DNA from: an uncultured Bacilli bacterium
GTDB taxonomy: Bacteria; Bacillota_I; Bacilli_A; RF39; UBA660
Direction: 5' to 3'
DNA length: 30,765 bases
NCBI GenBank assembly: GCA_910576985.1
Contig: CAJTLA010000002.1
Coordinates: forward strand, 1 to 30,765
Notes under the pieces: generated by a model
Database searches by the model: none
What the model was told of the DNA's origin: nothing
What the model saw: only the letters and a program-made list of their open reading frames with translations
Shown here: in pieces, positions 23,845 to 30,746 of the stretch
Layout of the letters: every line of letters begins with the position of its first letter
How positions within the stretch are numbered: position 1 is the stretch's first letter
Translations under genes and position numbers: made by a program

Positions 23845-24684
23845 CTACTTTATTTTATGATAAGTATGATATACTTCACTCGTTTTTATGTTTCTGTCTT
23901 GGGCTACTTTTTTGATCGATTCTTTTGTTGAGTATCCTTGTGTCAAATAAATGTTGACATGATCTATGATAGATAAAGAGTCATAAGTCTTTTTTTCATT
24001 GTTGCCTTCCACTACAATTACCATTTCGCCTTTGGCATTTTTGATTTGTTCTATTATTGTTTCGATATTTCCACGATAAACTTCTTCAAATTTTTTTGTA
24101 ATTTCTCTAGAAATACTAATGTTTCTTTCTTTAAATACTTCTAATATATTTTTAAGAGTTGTTGTAATTCTATGAGGGGCTTCATAGAAAATAATTGTAT
24201 ATGGGAATTCTTTTAAGGCTTCTAATTCTTTTTTTCGTTTGCTTTCTTTACTATTTAAAAAACCGTAAAAAAGAAATGGACTTGGTTTTAATCCTGAGGA
24301 GGTAAGTGCTGGAATTAAAGCTGTTGCTCCTGGTAAAGAGACTACATTGTAATGATTGTCTATTGCTATTTTTGATAAATAATATCCAGGATCACTGATA
24401 ATCGGGGTTCCTCGATCACTGACAAGTCCAACATTTTTCCCAGATTTTAAATATTCTAATAATTTTTCTCCATTGTCTTTTTCGTTGTGTTCGTGATTTG
24501 GAATCATTATTTTTTTGATATTTAATTTTTTTAACAATTGTCCTGTTTCTCTTGTATCTTCTGAAAATATAATGTCAACTTGTTTTAATGTATTAATCGT
24601 TCTTATTGTAATATCTTCTAAATTTCCAATTGGAGTTGGAATCAAATATAAAGTTGGACTGTTATCATAACTTTTTTGAGACAT
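23845..24684 (-). CDS. rsmI: 16S rRNA (cytidine1402-2'-O)-methyltransferase RsmI
   Basis: SAM-dependent 2'-O-methylation of C1402 in the decoding centre. The 279-aa protein has the family N-terminus YLIPTPIGNLEDIT (13-26), SEDTRETGQLL, GLVSDRGTPIISDPG (about 95-109), the PGATALIPALTSSGL motif and FYEAPHR. The C-terminal helical tail suggests the usual dimeric tetrapyrrole-methylase fold. AGAAGGTGA precedes the start, 17 nt after trmN6. The trmN6-rsmI adjacency matches yabB-yabC of B. subtilis, minus the small GIY-YIG gene yazA. Confidence 0.97.
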   Translation of the reverse strand: MSQKSYDNSPTLYLIPTPIGNLEDITIRTINTLKQVDIIFSEDTRETGQLLKKLNIKKIMIPNHEHNEKDNGEKLLEYLKSGKNVGLVSDRGTPIISDPGYYLSKIAIDNHYNVVSLPGATALIPALTSSGLKPSPFLFYGFLNSKESKRKKELEALKEFPYTIIFYEAPHRITTTLKNILEVFKERNISISREITKKFEEVYRGNIETIIEQIKNAKGEMVIVVEGNNEKKTYDSLSIIDHVNIYLTQGYSTKESIKKVAQDRNIKTSEVYHTYHKIK

Positions 24685-24701
24685 AAATTCACCTTCTTAG
24701 T

Positions 24702-25424
24702 TTACGAAAAATATTGATAAACTTGTTCTGTATAACTACCATCTTCTTTGTGTATATATAAAGGTGGTAAAATTTTTAATCCTGGTTTTCCATTTTTTGT
24801 TCCTTCGATTAATAAGATATGACTGTTTTCTTCTTTTTTGGGATAAACATATTGTATCTTTTTTGGTTCAATGTTTTGTTTTCTCATTTCTGTTAGTATA
24901 TCTACCAATCGTTCTGGTCTATGAACAAGTGCGATGTTTCCTTGATTTTTTAATAGTTTACGAGCTATTTTAAATACGTCTGATAAGGTAAGTGTTACTT
25001 CGTGCCGGGCGATTGTTTTTGAATCATGAGAGTTAAAATGTGAATTTTTCGATACTTTAAAATATGGAGGATTACATGTAATTATATCGAATTGGTCTGT
25101 TTCAAATGGACAGTTTTTGATATCATCATGAATAATTTGAATTTGATTTTGTAATTGGTTTAGTATTACTGATTCTCTGGCCATTTCTGCACTTTGTTTT
25201 TGAATTTCTACTCCTATAATTTGTGCATTTGTTTTTGTTGATAAAATTAATGGAATTGGCGCATTCCCAGTTCCTATATCTAATATTGTTTTTACATTTT
25301 TTCGGATGGTTACAAAGTTTGGAAGTAAGACAGAGTCTAGAGAAAAACGAAATTCATCCATTCCTTGGATAATTTTCAAGTTTTCATATCCTAATAAATA
25401 ATTAACATTTTTCACATTGTACAC
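24702..25424 (-). CDS. trmN6: tRNA1(Val) (adenine37-N6)-methyltransferase-like (YabB/TrmN6)
   Basis: Rossmann-fold SAM methyltransferase. Motif I ILDIGTGNAPIPL lies at about 46-58 and the catalytic NPPYFK at about 117-122, the signature of N6-adenine methylation; the N-terminal MDEFRFSLDSVLL stretch marks the YabB/YfiC family, which modifies A37 of tRNA1(Val) in E. coli. Length 240 aa. The first codon is GTG and overlaps the end of ricT by 23 nt; a second GTG three codons later is an equally possible start, and neither has a convincing Shine-Dalgarno, so coupling to ricT translation is likely. Confidence 0.93.
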   Translation of the reverse strand: MYNVKNVNYLLGYENLKIIQGMDEFRFSLDSVLLPNFVTIRKNVKTILDIGTGNAPIPLILSTKTNAQIIGVEIQKQSAEMARESVILNQLQNQIQIIHDDIKNCPFETDQFDIITCNPPYFKVSKNSHFNSHDSKTIARHEVTLTLSDVFKIARKLLKNQGNIALVHRPERLVDILTEMRKQNIEPKKIQYVYPKKEENSHILLIEGTKNGKPGLKILPPLYIHKEDGSYTEQVYQYFS

Positions 25425-26196
25425 TCTTCTCTACTATTCCTATTCTAGGAATTTCAATTGAATATTTTTTTGTTAGAATATCTATTGATACTACTTTCCC
25501 TTCTCCATCTTCTGTTTGGATTTTTTCTCCTATTTTGGGTAAACATTCTCGACATTTCGTATAGGTTTCATCTTCATATTTCAAACAACATAATAATCTT
25601 CCACATGATCCGTTTATTTTTGTTTGATTTAGAGCTATGTTTTGATTTTTTGCCATGTTAATTGATACTGAATCAAAATCCTTTAAAAAACATGAGCAAC
25701 ATAATTGCCTTCCACATTGACCTATTCCACCGATTTCTTTTGCTTTATCACGGACACCAACTTGTCTTAATTCAATTCGGGTTTTGTATATAGCAGCTAG
25801 TTCTTTTGCTAGTAAACGGAAATCAACTCTAGATTCTGCTAGAAATCGAAACATTAATTGACTTCTATCGAATGTATAACTACAATCAATTACTTGCATA
25901 TTTAATTGTTGTTTACTCGCTAGTTTTCTACATTTTTTTAGTGCTTCTTCGGCATCTTTTAAGTTTTTTTTATGGGCATAATAATCTTGTTTGCTCGCAA
26001 TTCTTATAATATTTTTTAATGGGGTATTTAGTTTTTTTTGTTCTATGTAAAACGATTTTTTGACTACTTTTCCAAATTGTATCCCTCTATTTGTTTCAAC
26101 AATTACAGTAATGTTTTCTTTTAATTTTAAATGTTTTGGAGAAAAATAATATGTGGATCCTTTTTCTTCAAATATTACTCCTACTACTTCTATCAA
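25402..26196 (-). CDS. ricT: PSP1-domain protein RicT (YaaT)
   Basis: Member of the RicAFT (Y) complex, an iron-sulfur-containing specificity factor for RNase Y in B. subtilis. The 264-aa protein has the PSP1 domain with the Cys cluster CGRQLCCSCFL (about 167-177) and CGRLLCCLKYE, plus further Cys at CRECLPK and the C-terminal CEKC. Start choice: TTG at 26196 lies 8 nt after GGAGG and gives MIEVVGVIFEEKG, matching the B. subtilis N-terminus; a GTG at 26205 sits inside the Shine-Dalgarno. The TTG is 1 nt past the holB stop. Partners ricA and ricF are not in the window. Confidence 0.95.
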   Translation of the reverse strand: MIEVVGVIFEEKGSTYYFSPKHLKLKENITVIVETNRGIQFGKVVKKSFYIEQKKLNTPLKNIIRIASKQDYYAHKKNLKDAEEALKKCRKLASKQQLNMQVIDCSYTFDRSQLMFRFLAESRVDFRLLAKELAAIYKTRIELRQVGVRDKAKEIGGIGQCGRQLCCSCFLKDFDSVSINMAKNQNIALNQTKINGSCGRLLCCLKYEDETYTKCRECLPKIGEKIQTEDGEGKVVSIDILTKKYSIEIPRIGIVEKSVQCEKC

Positions 26197-26197
26197 T

Positions 26198-27157
26198 TTA
26201 TTCACCTCCTACTAGTTTTAATATTAATTTATCTATTAGTAATCCATTATTCATATTTACTTTTATTTTATCTTTTAATTCCATTATGGTCGTAATTTTT
26301 TTTGAAAGTTGTTCTATTGTATTTTTAGATGCTATTTCTTGAATTAGATTTATTTCATCTACAAAGATTCTTATTGATCGATGACATTTTTCGTTTAATA
26401 TGTCGCTATAAAAAAAAGTCATTATATCAAAAGCGAAAAGTAGTTCTTCTTTTTCTTTTATTTTATTATGCCATAATTTTGTTGTATATAATAATGTATC
26501 CATTTCTTTTTTTTCTAGGTACTTGATAAATTCAATTACTGTAGATATTAATTTTAAGTTTTTTTCTTGTTCTTCTTCGTTTGATAAATCAAACAAAGGG
26601 AACTTTATATAATTCGGCAACCTTTGTATTGTTGTATCCAAATTTTCTATTTTATTTTTTGTAAATGATAAAATTTGACAACGACTTCTTATGGTTTCTA
26701 GTACTTGAAATAAGTTATTTGTTGTTAGTATTGCTATAATATTTTGTTCTGGTTCTTCTAAGAATTTCAATAAGGAGTTGGCTGCTGATTTATTAAGTTT
26801 TTCTACTTGATGAATGATATATATTTTATATTTTCCTTCTATTGCTTTTTTACTAAATTCTTCTTGTAGCTCGTCCATTTGCTCTTTTTTTATCCAAATG
26901 CCATCTGGTTTTATTATTTTTAAATCCGTATAATTTGAATCGTCGATTTTTTCGCATTGTGTGCACTCTACACATTTTTCTGAACTACTTTGTTTAAGAG
27001 GACAAAGCAAATATTTCACAAATGAAAGTGCCATTTCCTCTCCAAAAGAGCAGTTTTTTGTATCTAATAAGTAGGCATGAAAAACTTTATCATTCATAAC
27101 AGCGTTTTTCATGATTTGATAAATAATAGGTTGTTTCTCTTTGTAGTCATCTAACAT
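26198..27157 (-). CDS. holB: DNA polymerase III subunit delta'
   Basis: Clamp-loader subunit that, with delta and DnaX, loads the beta clamp. The 319-aa sequence resembles DnaX in its AAA+ core: HAYLL, a zinc-binding group with Cys in LLCPLKQ, KCVECTQC; IYIIHQVEKLNKSAANSLLKFLEEP (about 113-137); and SRC near 160 (sensor/arginine finger). The P-loop is degenerate (no GxxGxGK), as usual for delta'. AGAGGTGA precedes the ATG. It follows the bofA-like gene by 14 nt and ends 1 nt before the ricT TTG. Confidence 0.96.
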   Translation of the reverse strand: MLDDYKEKQPIIYQIMKNAVMNDKVFHAYLLDTKNCSFGEEMALSFVKYLLCPLKQSSSEKCVECTQCEKIDDSNYTDLKIIKPDGIWIKKEQMDELQEEFSKKAIEGKYKIYIIHQVEKLNKSAANSLLKFLEEPEQNIIAILTTNNLFQVLETIRSRCQILSFTKNKIENLDTTIQRLPNYIKFPLFDLSNEEEQEKNLKLISTVIEFIKYLEKKEMDTLLYTTKLWHNKIKEKEELLFAFDIMTFFYSDILNEKCHRSIRIFVDEINLIQEIASKNTIEQLSKKITTIMELKDKIKVNMNNGLLIDKLILKLVGGE

Positions 27158-27171
27158 ATTTTCACCTCTAC

Positions 27172-27360
27172 TTAATAGATTAACAATAAAATAATTAAAA
27201 AGCTAAAGAGTGCTGGCAATCCTAGAATAGAAAGAGCTAACACTGTAATCATATTTAATGGAATCATTATGTTAAGGGGCGCTACGATCAAGTTAAATCC
27301 ATATAGCATAAAACCACTTACAATAATTCTTTTGAAAAACTGAAAAAATTTTTTTATCAT
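27172..27360 (-). CDS. bofA: BofA-like small membrane protein
   Basis: A 62-aa protein with two hydrophobic helices (about 12-30 and 38-61) joined by the conserved BofA-type turn IPLNMITV and LGLPALFS. BofA in B. subtilis (87 aa) inhibits processing of pro-sigma-K in the mother cell. Similarity plus the position between recR and holB, exactly where bofA sits in B. subtilis (recR-yaaL-bofA ... holB), supports the call. The N-terminal helix is shortened. Its partner SpoIVFB is not in the window, so the role is uncertain. AATAGGTGA lies upstream. Confidence 0.75.
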   Translation of the reverse strand: MIKKFFQFFKRIIVSGFMLYGFNLIVAPLNIMIPLNMITVLALSILGLPALFSFLIILLLIY

Positions 27361-27418
27361 AATATCACCTATTTAATACTATGATAAAAAAAGAATATTA
27401 GCATAATAATAGTAATTA

Positions 27419-28033
27419 TTATTTATTGTTTTCTTCTGAAATTTTCTTTCTATTTTCTAATGCCATTTCCAAAGTTAAAGCATCAATATAATCCATTTCT
27501 GCTCCTAATGGCACTCCATGCGCTATTTTTGACACAATCACATTTTTATTTTCCAATATCTTTACAATGTAAAGTGCTGTTGTTTCTCCTTCAATGCTAG
27601 ATTTTATTGCAATAATTACTTCTTTGATATTTTCTTTTTCGATTCGTTTTATTAAAGAATCGATGTTTATGTTTTCAGGATTAATTCCATCTAATGGCGA
27701 TATCAATCCATCTAAAACATGGTAAACTCCATGATAAGTTCCTAACTTTTCAAATAATGCTACATTTTTTGGATCTTCTACTACACAAATTGTTTCATGA
27801 TTTCTATTAGAATCTTTACAAATACTACATACTTCTTCTTCTGATAGATTATTACAAATTTCGCATCTTTTTATTTTAATTTTTGTATTTTCTAATGATT
27901 CTGAAAATAAATGGATTATTGAAGAATCTAAATTTAACGTTGCTAGTGCAAGTCGCTCTGCTGTTTTTTCTCCAATTCCTGGCAATTTTTTAAAGCATTC
28001 TATTAAATTTTTTATTGTAATAGGATAATTCAT
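27419..28033 (-). CDS. recR: Recombination protein RecR
   Basis: Clamp-like protein that works with RecO and RecF to load RecA on gapped DNA. The 204-aa protein has an HhH motif (LPGIGEKTAERLA, 17-29), a zinc finger with Cys 57, 60, 69 and 72, and a Toprim domain (ICVVEDPKNVALFE and later hydrophobic strands). Its start codon is 1 nt past the ybaB stop (TAGTATG), indicating coupling; AGGA lies inside ybaB. Order dnaX-ybaB-recR is the near-universal one. Confidence 0.98.
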   Translation of the reverse strand: MNYPITIKNLIECFKKLPGIGEKTAERLALATLNLDSSIIHLFSESLENTKIKIKRCEICNNLSEEEVCSICKDSNRNHETICVVEDPKNVALFEKLGTYHGVYHVLDGLISPLDGINPENINIDSLIKRIEKENIKEVIIAIKSSIEGETTALYIVKILENKNVIVSKIAHGVPLGAEMDYIDALTLEMALENRKKISEENNK

Positions 28034-28034
28034 A

Positions 28035-28331
28035 CTAAAACATTCCTGGTAAGCCCTGTGTGTATTTCCCCATTTTTTGTTCTGTTACTTCATCAATTTG
28101 TCTCATCACTTCGTTTATTGCTACTACTATCATATCTTCTAATAATTCAATGTCTTCTTTTTCTATTGTTTCTTGATCAATTTTGATATTTATTATTTCT
28201 TTTTTTCCGTTGGCTTTTACTGTTACAAAAGATGATTTTCCTTCAAATTCCATGTTATCGATTTTTTCTTTTTCTTCCATCATTTGTTTTTGTAATTTTT
28301 GAGCTTGTTTCATCATTGCTTGTATGTTCAT
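28035..28331 (-). CDS. ybaB: YbaB/EbfC family nucleoid-associated protein
   Basis: A 98-aa DNA-binding protein of the YbaB/EbfC family, a dimer thought to bind nucleoid DNA and possibly help RecR. It shows the N-terminal Met/Gln/Lys-rich helix MMKQAQKLQKQMMEEKEK and a central beta sheet VKANGKKEIINIKID. AGAGGAAG precedes the start. Lies between dnaX (14 nt away) and recR. Confidence 0.96.
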   Translation of the reverse strand: MNIQAMMKQAQKLQKQMMEEKEKIDNMEFEGKSSFVTVKANGKKEIINIKIDQETIEKEDIELLEDMIVVAINEVMRQIDEVTEQKMGKYTQGLPGMF

Positions 28332-28345
28332 AAAATCTTCCTCTC

Positions 28346-30007
28346 TTATTCACTATATTCTATAATACCATCAAATATGGTTTCTATTTCATTTTTTTGA
28401 TTTTCTTGTTTTTCTATTTTTTCTTCTTCTAAGTTTGGCTCTTCTTTCCATTCAAAGATTCTCGTCTTTGAGTTAAATTCTTGTTTAATTTGATTCCAGT
28501 CATCTATATTAGTAGCTACTACTTTTAATTTTTCATTATATACTGCTTCTAATATTTCTTCGATTATACACCAATTCTGGTTAAATAAGTAAGACATTGG
28601 TTCATCTTTGTAAACAAAAATTAAATAATTTTTTCCTAATGCTTTTAGTTCTCCATCCATAATTAAATGGACCCATTGACTATATTTTTCATTTAAAAGA
28701 AATTTTTTTACTAATCCTATTTTTTCTTTATACTCCAATAATAGTTTTTTATTAAAGCAACTAAGAGCATTATTAATTCTAATTATTTTTATTTCTTCTA
28801 TTTTTTGGTTTGAAATTACTGTTTGTTCCTTATTTTGTTCACTTTGTTCCTGTTTTTGAATTATTTGTGTATTTTTTACATTTTCTGTTTTTTCTTCTTT
28901 TTTGGTTATTTCTTTTATTTCTTTGCAATTATCAGATTGAAAGTTCATCATCTCAATGATATTTAATTCTAAAGTTATTTTTTCGTTATCTGATCGTTTC
29001 ATTTCATATGCGGCATTTGAGAATTGTCTAATATATCTCAATAAATCAAACTGATTTATTGAGATATTTATTTTTTCATATATTTCACTATCACTTTCAT
29101 CGAAATAAGTTGGAGAAATTTTGTGTACCAAAATATTTTTTAAAAAAGAAATTAATTCTTCTACTAATTTAATTAAATTTTTTCCATTTTCATCTAGTTC
29201 ATCAAATATTTTCAATAATTTTGCTATATCCTTATTTAAAATTTCATTTACAATTTTTATCAATTCTTCATTTCCTATTGTTCCATTTATATCATGAACA
29301 TCTTTTGACGTAATTTTTTCTGGACAGTAAGAAATTGATTGATCTAATAAGCTAATAGCATCTCTCATTCCTCCTTGTGATAAAACTGCGATTTCTTTCA
29401 ATGCTTCTTCTTGTATTTGTATGTTTTCTTGTTCTACTATTTTTTCTAAATTTTCTACTATTTTTTTTACACTTATTTTTTTAAAATCAAATCGTTGGCA
29501 TCTAGACAAAATTGTCATAGGAATTTTATGTGGCTCTGTTGTTGCTAAAATAAAGATAATATGGGAAGGCGGTTCTTCTAATGTTTTTAATAACGCATTG
29601 AATGCTCCAGTACTTAACATATGTACTTCGTCAATAATATACACTTTGTATTTACTATTAGACGGAACAAGATTGGCTTTATTTTTTAATTCTCTAATTT
29701 CATCCACTCCATTATTAGAGGCTGCATCTATTTCAATAATATCTGTTGTTTGTTTATTATTAATTTGTACACAACTATCACATTGATTACAAGGTTTGAA
29801 TTCTACTAAGTTACTACAATTAATTGTTTTCGCTAAAATTTTAGCTGTACTTGTTTTTCCTGTTCCGCGAGGTCCAGTAAATAAGTAAGCATGAATCAAT
29901 TTATTATTTTCAATTGCATTTTTTAATGTTCGAATTATAACGTCTTGTCCGACTACGTCATCAAATGTTGATGGTCTATATTTTCTATATAGAGCTTGAT
30001 ACATCAT
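28346..30007 (-). CDS. dnaX: DNA polymerase III subunits gamma/tau (DnaX)
   Basis: AAA+ ATPase motor of the clamp loader; tau also tethers the polymerase. The protein starts YQALYRKYRP, P-loop GPRGTGKTS (about 45-53), zinc Cys cluster between about 65 and 80, IIDEVHMLS (about 120-128), SRC Arg finger and domain III; a long Lys/Glu/Gln-rich linker around 360-400 precedes the tau-type C-terminal domain. Start choice: adjacent ATGs at 30007 and 30004 follow GGAGG by 5 and 8 nt; a TTG at 30019 overlaps the Shine-Dalgarno and is rejected. No in-phase A-AAA-AAG slippery site was found in the linker. First gene of a run down to mfd. Confidence 0.97.
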   Translation of the reverse strand: MMYQALYRKYRPSTFDDVVGQDVIIRTLKNAIENNKLIHAYLFTGPRGTGKTSTAKILAKTINCSNLVEFKPCNQCDSCVQINNKQTTDIIEIDAASNNGVDEIRELKNKANLVPSNSKYKVYIIDEVHMLSTGAFNALLKTLEEPPSHIIFILATTEPHKIPMTILSRCQRFDFKKISVKKIVENLEKIVEQENIQIQEEALKEIAVLSQGGMRDAISLLDQSISYCPEKITSKDVHDINGTIGNEELIKIVNEILNKDIAKLLKIFDELDENGKNLIKLVEELISFLKNILVHKISPTYFDESDSEIYEKINISINQFDLLRYIRQFSNAAYEMKRSDNEKITLELNIIEMMNFQSDNCKEIKEITKKEEKTENVKNTQIIQKQEQSEQNKEQTVISNQKIEEIKIIRINNALSCFNKKLLLEYKEKIGLVKKFLLNEKYSQWVHLIMDGELKALGKNYLIFVYKDEPMSYLFNQNWCIIEEILEAVYNEKLKVVATNIDDWNQIKQEFNSKTRIFEWKEEPNLEEEKIEKQENQKNEIETIFDGIIEYSE

Positions 30008-30027
30008 TTCCACCTCCAATTTCTTTT

Positions 30028-30056
30028 ATTATAACATTTTATATCATATATTTAAA
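30028..30056 (-). promoter_or_regulatory. Promoter of the dnaX operon
   Basis: Leftward -35 TTTAAA (30051-30056), 17-bp spacer, extended -10 TGTTATAAT (hexamer 30028-30033), about 20 bp upstream of the dnaX ATG, giving a very short leader. Confidence 0.65.
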
Positions 30057-30066
30057 AGGAAAACCT

Positions 30067-30513
30067 TCAAATTCTTTTATCCTTAAAAAATTTTTTCAAT
30101 AATTTTATCGATTGTTCTTTACATACCCCTTCTTTAATTGTTGGAATATGATTATTTTTTTGATTTTCTATTTTATCAATACTTGATATATATCCAAACT
30201 TAGGGCTAGAAGTGGCATATACTATTTTTTTTATTCTCGATTGTATTATTGCTCCAGCACACATTAAACATGGTTCTAAAGTCACATATAAGATACAATC
30301 ATCTAAATACCAACTTTTGCTTTTTTTGCAAGATTTTTGAATCACTAACATTTCCGCATGATAAACAGCATTTTTCTTGTTTTGTTTTTGATTATATCCT
30401 TTGGCAATTATTTTTCCATCTTTCACAATCACTGCGCCTACTGGAACGTCTCCTTTTTTTGCAGCCTTCTCTGCTTGTTTCAACGCAACACTCATGTAAT
30501 ATTCATCATTCAT
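30067..30513 (-). CDS. tadA: tRNA-specific adenosine deaminase TadA
   Basis: Deaminates A34 of tRNA(Arg)ACG to inosine. The 148-aa zinc enzyme shows HAE (52-54) and PCLMC (81-85), with VPVGAVIV before the active site. B. subtilis yaaJ lies in the same place, just upstream of dnaX and beside the SRP RNA gene. Start choice: ATG 30513 lies 12 nt after GGAGG (30526-30530), rather far; the frame also opens at 30549, but that start is inside the SRP RNA and has no ribosome binding site. A 3-codon reading frame (30510-30521), 4 nt after the Shine-Dalgarno, overlaps the tadA start as ATGA and might couple translation. Confidence 0.95.
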   Translation of the reverse strand: MNDEYYMSVALKQAEKAAKKGDVPVGAVIVKDGKIIAKGYNQKQNKKNAVYHAEMLVIQKSCKKSKSWYLDDCILYVTLEPCLMCAGAIIQSRIKKIVYATSSPKFGYISSIDKIENQKNNHIPTIKEGVCKEQSIKLLKKFFKDKRI

Positions 30514-30538
30514 AAAATCATTCTTCCTCCAAAAAAAA

Positions 30539-30611
30539 GACACACACATTTAGAGGTTCTTAAGGCTGCTATCTTCCGATTCTGACCTGGTTCAAACATT
30601 AATGTTGTGTC
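30539..30611 (-). ncRNA. ffs: Signal recognition particle RNA, small bacterial type (ffs/scr)
   Basis: RNA core of SRP, bound by Ffh. The leftward strand contains the domain IV signature: CCAGGTCAG, the GGAA tetraloop in ATCGGAAGAT, and AGCAGCC, which form the two conserved internal loops. The ends GACACA (30606-30611) and TGTGTC (30539-30544) pair, closing a hairpin of about 73 nt with a bulge. A run of eight Us (complement of 30531-30538) directly follows, acting as terminator. It lacks the Alu domain of the B. subtilis 6S-like scRNA, as expected for the short 4.5S type. The tadA Shine-Dalgarno begins right after the U-tract. Upstream -10 TATATC (30620-30625) is weak. Confidence 0.92.
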
Positions 30612-30658
30612 ATTAATATGATATATTATTTTTATTTTTTTTGCAATATTTTTTTCGA

Positions 30659-30674
30659 TGTTTCACGTGGAACA
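30659..30674 (-). other. parS site 1
   Basis: TGTTTCACGTGGAACA is the reverse complement of TGTTCCACGTGAAACA, which fits the bacterial parS consensus TGTTNCACGTGAAACA at every fixed position. Binding site for ParB (gene at 13304-14173). Confidence 0.93.
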
Positions 30675-30694
30675 TTCATTCTTTTTATTTTCGA

Positions 30695-30710
30695 TGTTTC
30701 ACGTGGAACA
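30695..30710 (-). other. parS site 2
   Basis: Identical copy of the parS sequence, 36 bp after site 1. Confidence 0.93.
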
Positions 30711-30730
30711 TTCATTCTTTTTATTTTCGA

Positions 30731-30746
30731 TGTTTCACGTGGAACA
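30731..30746 (-). other. parS site 3
   Basis: Identical copy of the parS sequence, 36 bp after site 2; a fourth unit starts at the last bases of the window. Confidence 0.93.

Noticed and set aside
26197..26205. GTG start of RicT overlapping holB
   Set aside because: That GTG is part of the Shine-Dalgarno GGAGGTG; TTG at 26196 has ideal spacing and matches the family N-terminus.
28860..28915. A-rich tracts in the dnaX linker as a programmed frameshift site
   Set aside because: A six-A run followed by G exists, but the zero frame splits it AAA-AAA-G rather than A-AAA-AAG, and no stimulatory stem was evident, so a gamma-type product is not supported.
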